In this document: positions 15,985 through 25,476 of the stretch, one piece after another | Layout: every line of letters begins with the position of its first letter | Position numbering within the stretch: the first letter of the stretch is position 1 | DNA from: Planctomycetaceae bacterium | GTDB taxonomy: Bacteria; Planctomycetota; Planctomycetia; Gemmatales; Gemmataceae | DNA: 46,294 bases | Assembly: GCA_013823135.1 (NCBI GenBank) | Contig: PNLP01000056.1 | Coordinates: 1-46,294, forward strand | Direction: 5' to 3' | The notes under the pieces: generated by a model | The model's input: only the letters and a program-made list of their open reading frames with translations | What the model was told of the DNA's origin: nothing | Database searches by the model: none | Made by a program: the position numbers and the translations under genes

Positions 15985-18900
15985 GTGCCACCCGTGTCCC
16001 CGCCCCCACCGCAACAGCACACAACTCCCACTTCCGCTCCACACTCACCGAACTTCCAGTTCCTTGCCACTCACCAACCGGTCCTCGTGCGGTACGCCAC
16101 CCTGGCGGAACGATACCTATTCGATGACCCCAGCACCGCGCTCGTGAAGCTCCGCCAGTTCGCGGAATTGCTGGCCCGTCTCGCCGTGGCTGAAGTGGGT
16201 GTGGTCGCTACTTCACACGATGATTTTGCTGCAATTCTGGCAATGCTACGCGACCGCCGAGCAGCAACCGTCGATATTCTTGATCTTTTTCACGGTCTCC
16301 GAAAAGCGGGCAACGCCGCTGCACACGAAGGACAGGGCACGCGGTCGGATGCCCTGCACCATTTACGGATGGCGCGGCAACTTGCAGTCTGGTTCCATCG
16401 ATCGTTCGGCACGTCGTCCGGTTTTTCTCCCGGACCATTTTTGCCACCGCCCGATCCTGCACACGCAACCCGTGAACTGCATCTCGAACTGGATCGCCTG
16501 CGAACACTCGCTGCCGAGCAACAAGGGGCTGTTGAACTCGCGGGGCAGCAAGCCGAGCAGGCAAAACTCACCGCCGCACAAGAAGCCGACCTTCGGCGAC
16601 AAGCTGAAGAACGAGCCACCGCCGCGTATTTGGAACTCAACCAAATCGTCGCTCTTGCTGGGGAGACGGAAACGCTGCTTGCTCGCGAGAAAGAACAACT
16701 CGCAACTCTCCAAGCACGTGTTGCTGCTCAGACAACCGAACAGACACGGGCGACCGTCGAGAAGGCGCAGCAAGCAGCTACGCTGCTCGATTTGGACGAA
16801 GCAGCAACACGTCGGCTGATTGACCAGCACCTTCGTGAAAACGGTTGGGAAGCCGATACCGAGTTGCTGACCTTCAAAAATGGTGTTCGCCCGCAGAAGG
16901 GTAAAAACCTTGCCATCGCTGAGTGGCCGACCGCGAGCGGACCCGCCGATTATGTCTTTTTCACAGACCTTACCCCAATTGCGGCGGTCGAAGCGAAGAA
17001 GGCAGTGAAGGATGTTCCCGGTGCGGTCGAACAGGCCAAGCGTTACTCCCGCGATTTGTTACCCCAAGATGGGGTAATTCCGGTCGGGCCGTGGGGCGAG
17101 TACAAAGTGCCATTCTGCTTCTCAACCAACGGCCGGCCATTTCTCCGCCAAATTCAGACGAAGAGCGGCATTTGGTTCCTGGACGCTCGGCTGCCGACAA
17201 ACCTTTCGCGACCGCTCGAAGGTTGGTACAGCCCGGCGGGCCTTCGGGAATTGCTGGCCCAAAATGTGACTACCGCCGACCAGAAATTGAAGGATGAATC
17301 GCCAGCCTTTTTGCCGCTTCGTGAATATCAACTGGCTGCCGTTCGTGCCGCCGAGGGTGGAGTTGCGGCAGGCCGTCGGGAAATGCTCTTGGCGATGGCC
17401 ACGGGGACCGGCAAAACTCGAATGTGCATCGGGCTGATTTATCGGCTCGTGAAAGCCGGCCGTTTTCGGCGGGTGCTATTTCTGGTGGACCGCAGTGCGC
17501 TCGGCGAGCAAACTGGAAACGCATTCAAGGATGTGAAGCTCGAAAACTTCCTGTCCTTTACTGAGATGTACGACGTCAAGGAACTCGGTGATCTGACGCC
17601 AGACAAGGACACGAAAGTCCACATCGCCACCGTGCAAGGAATGGTAAAGCGAATCCTCTTCCCCGGTGAAAAGGGCGAGACACCGTCGGTGGACGCTTAC
17701 GATTGCGTGATTGTGGACGAGTGCCATCGCGGATATTCGCTCGACAAGGAACTCAGCGACACTGAATTGACGTTCCGCGACGAGGCCGATTACGTCTCGA
17801 AGTACCGCCGTGTCCTGGATCATTTCGATGCCGTGAAAATCGGGCTGACAGCGACGCCCGCACTGCACACGGTCGAAATCTTTGGCCCTCCGATCTATTC
17901 GTACAGCTACCGCCAAGCGGTCATCGATGGGTACTTGGTGGATCATGAACCGCCAATTCGGATCGTGACGCGGCTCGCGGAAGATGGGATCACCTGGAAG
18001 AAGGGCGAGACGATCCAGACGTATCTGACCGCGACTGGCGAAATTGACCCGCTCACGGCACCGGATGAAGTCCAGATCGAAGTGGAGGAATTCAACCGGC
18101 GTGTCCTGACAGAGAATTTCAACCGTGTTGTCTGCGAGGAACTCGCACGGCAAATTGATCCGAGCCTGCCCGGAAAGACGGTCGTGTTTTGCGCGAACGA
18201 TGCCCACGCCGACCTTGTTGTCGATCTGCTGAAGAAGGCTTTTGAGGCGCACTACGGGTCGGTCGAAGACGATGCAGTGGTGAAAATCACGGCGGCTGCG
18301 GATAAACCGCTCCAGAAAATTCGCCGGCTACGGAATGAGCGGCTGCCAAATGTCGCGGTCACGGTGGACCTGCTCTCAACGGGTATCGACGTCCCCGAAA
18401 TTACAAATCTCGTGTTCCTGCGACGGGTTCGCAGCCGCATCCTTTACGAACAGATGCTCGGTCGCGCCACGCGGCTCTGCGAGGAAATCGGCAAGGAGCG
18501 GTTCTTGGTATTCGACGCCGTGGACATTTACGCGGCCCTGGAGCCGTACTCGTCCATGAAGCCGGTCGTCGTGCAGCCGACGATCAGTTTCGGGCAACTG
18601 GCCCGCGAATTGTCCACGGCCACGACCCCAGCGGCTTTGCTGGAAGTTCACGATCAGTTCATTGCGAAACTCCAGCGGAAGCGGCGGGTGCTTACCGGGA
18701 AAAACGCTGACGACTTCGAGGCGGTTGCAAGCGTCGGTCCTGCGGAATTTTCGCAGCAAGTTCGCGAGTGGCCACCGGAGGTGCTTCGTGACTGGTTGGT
18801 GGCTCGGCCAAAGGTCGTGGCATTTTTGGATCGGGCCGGCGGTCTTGATCCGCGCCGGATATTCATTTCGGACCACGCCGACGAGCTTCGGCGGGTCGAA

Positions 18901-19428
18901 CGCGGGTACGGGGCAGCAGCGAAACCCGGCGACTATCTGGAATCGTTCCGCCAGTTCGTGACGGCCAACTTGGACAAAATCCCCGCGTTGCTGGTTGTGG
19001 CACAACGGCCCCGTGATCTGACCCGGCAGCAATTGCGAGAATTGAAACTGGCTCTGGACGAAGCCGGATTTACGGAAGCGAGTTTGCAAACCGCGTGGCG
19101 AGAGACGACCAACCAGGACATCGCGGCGACGATTATCGGCTATGTCCGGCATGTCGCCGCCGGGCAACCGCTGTTGCCGTACAAAGAGCGGGTGCAGAAA
19201 GCGATGCAAACGATTCTCAAGAGCCGGCCCTGGACGCAACCGCAGCGAAAATGGTTGGAACGGATCGGCAAGCAATTGGAAGTCGAAACCGTAGTGGACA
19301 AAGACGCCCTCGATCACGGTCAGTTCCAGGCAGAGGGCGGGTTCACCCGGCTCAACAAAGTGTTCGACGGGAAGTTAGAGCAACTGCTCAACGAGATCAC
19401 CGACGCCATTTGGTCTGCGGCAGCGTGA
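15985..19428 (+). CDS. hsdR: Type I restriction enzyme R subunit (HsdR)
   Basis: 1147 residues from GTG 15985 (GTG 15994 is also possible). Residues about 30-140 match the DUF4145-type helical domain of EcoEI/EcoR124-like R subunits (TALVKLRQFAELLARLAV). Residues 160-265 are a Gln/Glu/Ala-rich coiled coil. The nuclease site is Asp322 then Glu336-Ala-Lys338 (AAVEAKK). The motor has Walker A ATGTGKTR near 471-480, DECH at 578-581, LTATPALHT, and motif VI QMLGRATR. The C-terminal 300 residues resemble the EcoEI R C-terminal domain. It cleaves DNA after ATP-driven translocation when bound to HsdM-HsdS at unmethylated sites. It opens a five-gene cluster; the next gene starts 61 bases later. Confidence 0.95.
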   Translation: MPPVSPPPPQQHTTPTSAPHSPNFQFLATHQPVLVRYATLAERYLFDDPSTALVKLRQFAELLARLAVAEVGVVATSHDDFAAILAMLRDRRAATVDILDLFHGLRKAGNAAAHEGQGTRSDALHHLRMARQLAVWFHRSFGTSSGFSPGPFLPPPDPAHATRELHLELDRLRTLAAEQQGAVELAGQQAEQAKLTAAQEADLRRQAEERATAAYLELNQIVALAGETETLLAREKEQLATLQARVAAQTTEQTRATVEKAQQAATLLDLDEAATRRLIDQHLRENGWEADTELLTFKNGVRPQKGKNLAIAEWPTASGPADYVFFTDLTPIAAVEAKKAVKDVPGAVEQAKRYSRDLLPQDGVIPVGPWGEYKVPFCFSTNGRPFLRQIQTKSGIWFLDARLPTNLSRPLEGWYSPAGLRELLAQNVTTADQKLKDESPAFLPLREYQLAAVRAAEGGVAAGRREMLLAMATGTGKTRMCIGLIYRLVKAGRFRRVLFLVDRSALGEQTGNAFKDVKLENFLSFTEMYDVKELGDLTPDKDTKVHIATVQGMVKRILFPGEKGETPSVDAYDCVIVDECHRGYSLDKELSDTELTFRDEADYVSKYRRVLDHFDAVKIGLTATPALHTVEIFGPPIYSYSYRQAVIDGYLVDHEPPIRIVTRLAEDGITWKKGETIQTYLTATGEIDPLTAPDEVQIEVEEFNRRVLTENFNRVVCEELARQIDPSLPGKTVVFCANDAHADLVVDLLKKAFEAHYGSVEDDAVVKITAAADKPLQKIRRLRNERLPNVAVTVDLLSTGIDVPEITNLVFLRRVRSRILYEQMLGRATRLCEEIGKERFLVFDAVDIYAALEPYSSMKPVVVQPTISFGQLARELSTATTPAALLEVHDQFIAKLQRKRRVLTGKNADDFEAVASVGPAEFSQQVREWPPEVLRDWLVARPKVVAFLDRAGGLDPRRIFISDHADELRRVERGYGAAAKPGDYLESFRQFVTANLDKIPALLVVAQRPRDLTRQQLRELKLALDEAGFTEASLQTAWRETTNQDIAATIIGYVRHVAAGQPLLPYKERVQKAMQTILKSRPWTQPQRKWLERIGKQLEVETVVDKDALDHGQFQAEGGFTRLNKVFDGKLEQLLNEITDAIWSAAA

Positions 19429-19489
19429 TTCAGCGAACAGGCGAACCTGTTTTGTTGCGTGCGTTTTCGATCTTGCAGGAGTTTGCATC

Positions 19490-20191
19490 GTGACCAAAGA
19501 AGAGGCGGAAGCGGCGACAGAATATGTTCAACTCATGCTGAGGGACACGCTCCGCTTGGTGAACGTTGGAGGGGACAGAATCCAGGAAACCGCTAGTGGC
19601 ATTTTGATAAAACTGGACAAGCGGTATTTCCTGTTGTCGGCCGGACACGCCTTAAAATCTGGGTCATGGGTCATTGAGACGAACAAAACATTCTACCCAG
19701 CCAAAGTAGTTGTGCTGGGAATTCCTGCGCCTCATGTTTTTCACAGCCTGACTGAGGACTTCGCTTGGTCTGAGTTCGATTTCCATTCCCTCATCCAGAA
19801 AATGCAAGCAGACCCAAAGTTCGATGCGAATTGGATAGACGTCCCAACCTACATTGGTCCTTTTCCGGTTGAGCCAGACCCGAAAATGCCGTTTGGCTTT
19901 GCAAGTTGGAAAGCAACTGAATTCCTCCCTGGGATCAACACACTGGTTCGAGAGCCGCACTTTGAAGTCGGGATGAAATTCGACGGTATCGACAAGGCTA
20001 ATGGTCTTTACCGTTTTCTCCCGGCACGCAAACACCAAGGCCACGACTACTATCGAGGATGTAGTGGCGCACCGATTACGGATGCAAGTCGCCGTCTTGT
20101 TTCGCTGGTCGCGTGTGGGATCAAGGAACGCGACGATGAGGTTATTTGGGGAACGCCCTTGGCAAACTACGCGGATCAGATTGGTCGTTAA
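19490..20191 (+). CDS. Trypsin-like serine protease inside the type I R-M operon
   Basis: 233 residues. The GTG start is fixed by AGGAG eight bases upstream (19477-19481). Residues 40-60 include FLLSAGHAL with His53, matching the TAAHC-like histidine motif of S1/HtrA-fold proteases. Asp90 or Asp97 could be the triad aspartate. Residues 187-197 read DYYRGCSGAPI, with Ser192 in the GxSGxP nucleophile motif. No signal peptide is present, so the enzyme should act in the cytoplasm. It lies between hsdR and hsdM (61 and 35 bases away), a place where a protease is not part of the standard system. A role as a triggered effector or processing factor is inference. Confidence 0.8.
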   Translation: MTKEEAEAATEYVQLMLRDTLRLVNVGGDRIQETASGILIKLDKRYFLLSAGHALKSGSWVIETNKTFYPAKVVVLGIPAPHVFHSLTEDFAWSEFDFHSLIQKMQADPKFDANWIDVPTYIGPFPVEPDPKMPFGFASWKATEFLPGINTLVREPHFEVGMKFDGIDKANGLYRFLPARKHQGHDYYRGCSGAPITDASRRLVSLVACGIKERDDEVIWGTPLANYADQIGR

Positions 20192-20226
20192 TCACTCCAC
20201 TTTCCTGGGTCGTTCTCGATTATCGC

Positions 20227-21660
20227 ATGAGTATAACGCAAGACATCGTTGCCAAACTGTGGGGTCTGTGCCACGTCCTTCGGGACGACGGCATCACCTA
20301 CCATCAATACGTCACGGAATTGACGTACCTGCTGTTTCTGAAAATGCTCAAGGAAACCGGGCAGGAAGAAAAGACGCTTCCGGTCGGTTACCGTTGGAAC
20401 AATCTCGTCGGCGAGGCCGACAACGCCAAGAAGCACGAGTTCTACCGTTCACTCCTCGTCCATCTTGGGTCGCACGGGCCGACCCGCGTTCGGGCAATTT
20501 TCGCCAACGCTGCCACCGCGTTGCGACAGCCCAAAAATCTGGCCAAACTCATCTCGGATATTGACCAACTGGATTGGTACGACGCGAAGAAAGAAGGTCT
20601 TGGCGATTTGTATGAAGGGTTGCTCCAGAAGAACGCCGACGAAAAGAAATCTGGGGCCGGACAATACTTCACTCCGCGACCGCTCATCGACTGCATGGTC
20701 GAATTGCTGAAGCCGAAAGCTGGCGAACGGGTACAAGACCCCGCGCTGGGCACGGGCGGCTTTTTGATTGCAGCGGATAAGTACGTCAAGGCTCGGACCG
20801 ACGACCTGTTCACGCTGAAGGAACGAGAACAAGAGTTTCAGCGGCGAGAAGCATTCTACGGAATGGAGTTGGTGCAAGATACGCACCGTTTGGCGTTGAT
20901 GAACGCCATGCTCCACGGAATTGAAACCGAGTGGGTCTTGGGCGACACGCTGAGTCCGGATGGGGCCACGTTGCCCAAGGCCGACGTCATTTTGACGAAC
21001 CCGCCGTTCGGCACGAAGAAAGGCGGCGGGCAACCCACTCGCGATGATTTCACCTACGCAACCAGTAACAAACAACTCTGCTTTGTGCAGCACATTTATC
21101 GCGGCTTGAAGCCCGGCGGGAGAGCGGCGGTGGTATTGCCGGATAATGTCCTTTTCGAGGACGGGGTTGGTGTGGACGTCCGTCGCGACCTGATGGAGAA
21201 ATGCGACCTGCACACGATCCTGCGGTTGCCAACGGGCATTTTCTACGCGCAGGGCGTGAAGACAAACGTGCTATTCTTCAGCAGGGGCGAGAAAGACAAG
21301 GCGAACACGAAAGCAGTGTGGTTGTTTGACCTGCGAACCAACACGCCGCAATTCGGCAAGCGGACTCCGTTGACGCGGGACCACTTCAAAGATTTTGAGA
21401 CCGCGTTCGGAGCAGACCCGCTGGGCAAATCAAAACGGAAAGACCAAGGCGAAGAGGGGCGATTCCGGAAGTTCAGTCGTGAAGAGATTGCCAAGCGGAG
21501 TGACAACCTGGACATCACTTGGTTACGGGACGAGAACGCGACAAACTCAGCAGTCCTGCCGTCACCGGATGAAATTGCCGCCCGAATTACGGCAAGGTTG
21601 CGAACTGCCTTGAATGAGATGGAAGAGTTGAAGGCGGCATTCGGGGGCCAGACGTCGTGA
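20227..21660 (+). CDS. hsdM: Type I DNA methyltransferase M subunit (HsdM)
   Basis: 477 residues from ATG 20227. The N-terminal helical domain (residues 1-120, with TYHQYVTELTYLLFLKML) is the HsdM_N type. The catalytic domain follows: SGAGQYFTPRPLIDCMVELL, then SAM motif I DPALGTGGFL beginning at Asp171, and motif IV NPPF at Asn258-Phe261, which places it among gamma-type N6-adenine methyltransferases. Later motifs (GGRAAVVLPDNVLFE, LRLPTGIFYAQGVKTNVLFF) are intact, so it should be active. It protects host DNA by adenine methylation together with HsdS and supplies the core of the restriction complex. Its stop overlaps the GTG of hsdS by four bases. Confidence 0.95.
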   Translation: MSITQDIVAKLWGLCHVLRDDGITYHQYVTELTYLLFLKMLKETGQEEKTLPVGYRWNNLVGEADNAKKHEFYRSLLVHLGSHGPTRVRAIFANAATALRQPKNLAKLISDIDQLDWYDAKKEGLGDLYEGLLQKNADEKKSGAGQYFTPRPLIDCMVELLKPKAGERVQDPALGTGGFLIAADKYVKARTDDLFTLKEREQEFQRREAFYGMELVQDTHRLALMNAMLHGIETEWVLGDTLSPDGATLPKADVILTNPPFGTKKGGGQPTRDDFTYATSNKQLCFVQHIYRGLKPGGRAAVVLPDNVLFEDGVGVDVRRDLMEKCDLHTILRLPTGIFYAQGVKTNVLFFSRGEKDKANTKAVWLFDLRTNTPQFGKRTPLTRDHFKDFETAFGADPLGKSKRKDQGEEGRFRKFSREEIAKRSDNLDITWLRDENATNSAVLPSPDEIAARITARLRTALNEMEELKAAFGGQTS

Positions 21661-23570
21661 TTGACACGGACTCTCTGCCGGAAGGATGGACGCAGACCAC
21701 AATCAACGAGTTGTGCGAACTGAACCCCAAACACTCGCCGGTCCCGAAAGACGACACTGAGGTATCTTTCGTCCCAATGGCGGCAGTTTCGGATACCGAA
21801 GGTCGTATCACGCAACCCGAAATTCGTCGGTATGGTGAGGTCAAAAAGGGTTACACCCACTTCGCTGACGGCGATGTCATCTTTGCCAAAATCACCCCGT
21901 GCATGGAAAACGGAAAAGCAGCGAGTGTACGGGGAATGGTCAACGGCGTCGCCTGCGGGACCACAGAGTTCTTCGTCTTTCGGTCACGCGGAGCCATCGA
22001 CCAAGATTTTTTGTTCCACTTCTTACGTCAGGAGTCATTCCGTCGTGCAGCGCGGGCAACGATGCAAAGTGGGGTTGGACAAGCCCGTGTTCCAAAAGAG
22101 TTTGTCCTCAACTCCCAGCTTCCGCTGCCACCCTTACCTGAACAGCAACGGATCGTTGCCAGAATTGAAGAGTTGCAAGCCCGCAGTCAGAAGGCCCGCG
22201 AGGAATTGGAAGCGATTCAACCGCTCTTGGTTCAATTCCGTCAATCCGCTTTGGCGGCGGCATTCCGGGGTCACCTGACCGCCGAATGGCGGGAATTGCA
22301 CCCAGGTTCTGAAAGCACTGCTGCTCTGATGACCCGTTTGAAGTCCGTTGGAAAGTCGTCGCAATCGTCACGTGCGACCACAACTACCATTCCTGGCGAC
22401 TATGCACTCTCCGTTGGCAATTGCGACTTACCCACTCCTGCATCTTGGTCGTGGGTTCGTCTGACCGAAGTAGCGAAACTTGAGACCGGGCACACACCAA
22501 GCCGGAAGCAGTCGGAGTATTGGGACGGCGAGATTCCGTGGGTCTGCATCAAAGACGCAAGTCGGAATCACGGCACTGTAATTGACAAGACGCTTCAGAA
22601 TGTAACCGAATTGGGGTTAGCGAACTCTGCTGCCCGTCTTCTTCCGGCGGGAACGGTCTGTTTAACTCGGACCGCGAACTCAATTGGCTACTCGTTGGTG
22701 CTTGGCCGTTCGATGGCCACCAGTCAGGACTTGGTTGGTTGGGTTTGTTCGGAAGCCGTGAACCCGAAATACCTGATGTATTTGTTCATTGCGGAAAATG
22801 ACGCGCTCTACCGATTCGCAAAAGGGAGTACGCATCCAACCGTCTACTTTCCAGAAATCCTCTCGTTTCATGTCTGCCTCCCTCCGGTAGAAGAGCAGCG
22901 AGAGATCGTCGCTCGGATCGAGTCATGCCTCGCCAAGATTGAGTCGCAATCCAAGCAGGTTCGGGGGCTACTCGCCGATCTCGCAATGTTGGAACAGTCG
23001 ATCCTCGCAACGGCCTTCCGGGGCGAACTCGTTGAACAAGACCCAGCCGATGAACCGGTCACCGTTCTGCTCGAACGCATTCGAGCCAGCCGAAACGGCA
23101 CTATGAAGCACGCTGAGCAAATCGCCCAGCCGACGTCGAAATTGCTCGCGACCCGTTACGTCGTCATGGTGCTTCGTGAGTTGAAACTCAAAGTCGCTCG
23201 CACTGTGCTGGAAACCTGTCTTGTTCTGATGCTCAACGATGACGCTCGCAGGTCGATTCTTGGTAAGAAGTCAGCATCGAGAGCGAAGAAAACCAAGAGC
23301 AACCGCACGCACGTGCCGAGTCTCGATTATTTACTTGGTGAGTTAGTCGTGGCCAAAATCCTCACCGAACCCAAGATCGTCAAGAACGCACAGGTATTCG
23401 GCCTCGATATCAAAGCCCCGACCGACGCTGACATCGCGGCACACGCCACCGCTCTGGATAAGCAGCGGCTCGCAGAGACACTTCAAACAATCGAAGTAGT
23501 TGGCGAGGAACGGGCTAGACTCCAACTCGATAGCATCTCCCATGTCAATTACGAGCTTGTTCCCGGATGA
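21657..23570 (+). CDS. hsdS: Type I specificity subunit (HsdS) with extra C-terminal domain
   Basis: 637 residues; GTG start in a GTGA overlap with hsdM. Two target-recognition domains are visible. TRD1 covers residues about 5-160 and is followed by the conserved helical spacer (LPPLPEQQRIVARIEELQ). TRD2 covers about 255-425 and ends with VEEQREIVARIESCLAKI and the second helical region. These read the two halves of a bipartite DNA site. HsdS usually ends near residue 480, but here about 145 more residues follow. They contain a helical segment (VVMVLRELKLKVARTVLETC) and another winged-helix-like stretch (SLDYLLGELVVAKILTEP). The extension is unexplained and ends exactly where the ATPase gene begins, suggesting a contact with that protein. 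Confidence 0.92.
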   Translation: MIDTDSLPEGWTQTTINELCELNPKHSPVPKDDTEVSFVPMAAVSDTEGRITQPEIRRYGEVKKGYTHFADGDVIFAKITPCMENGKAASVRGMVNGVACGTTEFFVFRSRGAIDQDFLFHFLRQESFRRAARATMQSGVGQARVPKEFVLNSQLPLPPLPEQQRIVARIEELQARSQKAREELEAIQPLLVQFRQSALAAAFRGHLTAEWRELHPGSESTAALMTRLKSVGKSSQSSRATTTTIPGDYALSVGNCDLPTPASWSWVRLTEVAKLETGHTPSRKQSEYWDGEIPWVCIKDASRNHGTVIDKTLQNVTELGLANSAARLLPAGTVCLTRTANSIGYSLVLGRSMATSQDLVGWVCSEAVNPKYLMYLFIAENDALYRFAKGSTHPTVYFPEILSFHVCLPPVEEQREIVARIESCLAKIESQSKQVRGLLADLAMLEQSILATAFRGELVEQDPADEPVTVLLERIRASRNGTMKHAEQIAQPTSKLLATRYVVMVLRELKLKVARTVLETCLVLMLNDDARRSILGKKSASRAKKTKSNRTHVPSLDYLLGELVVAKILTEPKIVKNAQVFGLDIKAPTDADIAAHATALDKQRLAETLQTIEVVGEERARLQLDSISHVNYELVPG

Positions 23571-25476
23571 TCCGGAGCCGTTGAAAGTCGCCGAGCGGGC
23601 CGAACCTACCGTTTGGATTCGGCGGCTGGTTGTCGTGTCGAATCGCACTCCTGATGCGACCGTTCTGCGGGCCGTCGAATTTCGGACTGGCCTCAACATC
23701 ATCCGTGTCGCCGAGCGGCCCCAAGACGATACCCGCTCAATTGGGCACAGCGTCGGCAAGACACTTCTCGCACGCTTCATCCGATACTGTTTGGGCGAAA
23801 CCTATTTTGCCACCGCTGAGACCGCGAGGGCCATCGTCCGAAAATTGCCGACGGCGCATGTCCTGGCTGAAATCCGCGTCACGGATAAATGGTGGGTTGT
23901 CGCTCGCCCTTTGCGTGATGGTGGCGAGTCTTGGGCAATGATCGCGGACAATTGGCGGGCCGGGCTTGCGACGGAATCCGAACGCCTGCGGTATCCCGAA
24001 TTCGTTGATGCAGTGACCACGGCGGTCGTGTCCGCACTGCCAGCGTTCCAATTACCGAGTGCTGGTCACGCACCGCGATGGGTGGATTTGCTCGGCTGGC
24101 TGGCGAGAGATTACGAGTGCCATTATCAGCAGCCCAACCAGTGGCGAGTCGCGGAAGCACGGTCCGGCACTGCACAACTCGAACAGAACGACCCCGGATT
24201 ACTGATGAGTTGGGCGTTGGGGGTTTTGGACACCACCGAAATTCGAGAGCAAGCGGCTCGTAAGGCTCTTCAAAAAGACCAAGCAAAAGCGAAGCGTGAA
24301 ATTGAGCGGCTGGATAACGAACTCGATGCTCTTCGTCCTGGGCTGGCTCGCTCGCTCGGACTGGATGAGGCGAAATTAGCTGGTGGAATGTACGAGTCGG
24401 TCGGCAAAGCGATGATCGAGAGCCGCCGGACCAACCTGACCAACCTGCTCAAGGATTTTGAAACCGGCGGATCGAAGGGTCTTCGGGAAGAATCCATCCG
24501 TACAGCGGCTGCCGTGCGGGTGGAGGAACGCGATATCGAGAGGTTGCAGGGAATTCGAGACACGACACGGGACCAAATTCGTCTACTCGAAGATGCGGGC
24601 CGACTACCACCGGTCAATCCGTTCGATGTTCATTCCCGATGTCCTCGTGAGACGGAATGCCCCTTTCACCCATCTCAAGTTACCCCGATTTCCGATCCAA
24701 CTCGCGAGATACGACTCGCGGCAAAGCGGGAGGAACTCGCCGCGTTGGATGAACAACTCGCCGAACGGAATCGCCAGTTGGCTGAATTTCGACGACAGGC
24801 AGCCGACGCCGAGACGCAGGAATTTACCGAGCGACGAATCCAAGAAGACCGAGCCAGGGGAACGAATATCGCGCTCGGACAGGTCGAACAAATTGCCACT
24901 CAATTTGGGGAATACACGACCGCTCAAAAGCAACGAGACGCCGAGCAGGAAAAGCTGAACACGCTTGTGACCAAGATCGACGAGTCGCTCAAAACACAGA
25001 GAGCAGCCAAAGGCGTTCACGCAATGCGTCAACTGCGGGTCAGTGATTGTTTCGACCGAGCCGTGCGTGCGTTACTTGGCAGCGAAGTTGGCGGGAAGGT
25101 GGTTCTTGATGCGCGAGGACTGCATCCGGAGCCGCATGGTCGGATCGCAGTCGGCGGTGCGGCAATTCGGTCGCTGGGAACGGTGCTGGCGTTCGATTTG
25201 GGGTGTCTTGCGGCAACGATCATCGGCGTTGGCAGCCTGCCGGGGTTTTGGTTGCACGACAGCCCGCGTGATGCCGACATCGAGCCAGTGCTTTATGATC
25301 GTCTGTTCCAGTTCGCTCACGAATTAGAACAGGCATATGGCGACCGCCAGCCGGCCTTCCAGTACATCGTGACGACGACCACGCCTCCGCCTGCGGAATT
25401 AGGGCAGTGGCCGTTCGCGCGGCTGACGCTGGATGCCCGCGATGACGCGGGTCTGCTGCTGGGAGTGCGGTGGTAA
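23542..25476 (+). CDS. SMC/Rad50-like ATPase linked to the type I system
   Basis: 644 residues from ATG 23542, overlapping the hsdS end by 29 bases. Residues 68-74 read GHSVGKT, a shortened P-loop with Lys73 (the first glycine of the usual GxxxxGKT is replaced). Residues about 235-350 and 385-480 are long charged coiled-coil arms, with a hinge containing Cys367-x5-Cys373 and a following histidine, reminiscent of a Rad50 zinc hook. Near the C-terminus AAIRSLGTVLAFDLGCL resembles the signature region, and FWLHDSPRDAD (Asp573) the Walker B and D-loop, as in DUF2326-like ATPases. It is probably a dimeric DNA-sensing or tethering ATPase. Its position suggests it couples to HsdS; function is inferred. 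Confidence 0.8.
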   Translation: MSITSLFPDDPEPLKVAERAEPTVWIRRLVVVSNRTPDATVLRAVEFRTGLNIIRVAERPQDDTRSIGHSVGKTLLARFIRYCLGETYFATAETARAIVRKLPTAHVLAEIRVTDKWWVVARPLRDGGESWAMIADNWRAGLATESERLRYPEFVDAVTTAVVSALPAFQLPSAGHAPRWVDLLGWLARDYECHYQQPNQWRVAEARSGTAQLEQNDPGLLMSWALGVLDTTEIREQAARKALQKDQAKAKREIERLDNELDALRPGLARSLGLDEAKLAGGMYESVGKAMIESRRTNLTNLLKDFETGGSKGLREESIRTAAAVRVEERDIERLQGIRDTTRDQIRLLEDAGRLPPVNPFDVHSRCPRETECPFHPSQVTPISDPTREIRLAAKREELAALDEQLAERNRQLAEFRRQAADAETQEFTERRIQEDRARGTNIALGQVEQIATQFGEYTTAQKQRDAEQEKLNTLVTKIDESLKTQRAAKGVHAMRQLRVSDCFDRAVRALLGSEVGGKVVLDARGLHPEPHGRIAVGGAAIRSLGTVLAFDLGCLAATIIGVGSLPGFWLHDSPRDADIEPVLYDRLFQFAHELEQAYGDRQPAFQYIVTTTTPPPAELGQWPFARLTLDARDDAGLLLGVRW

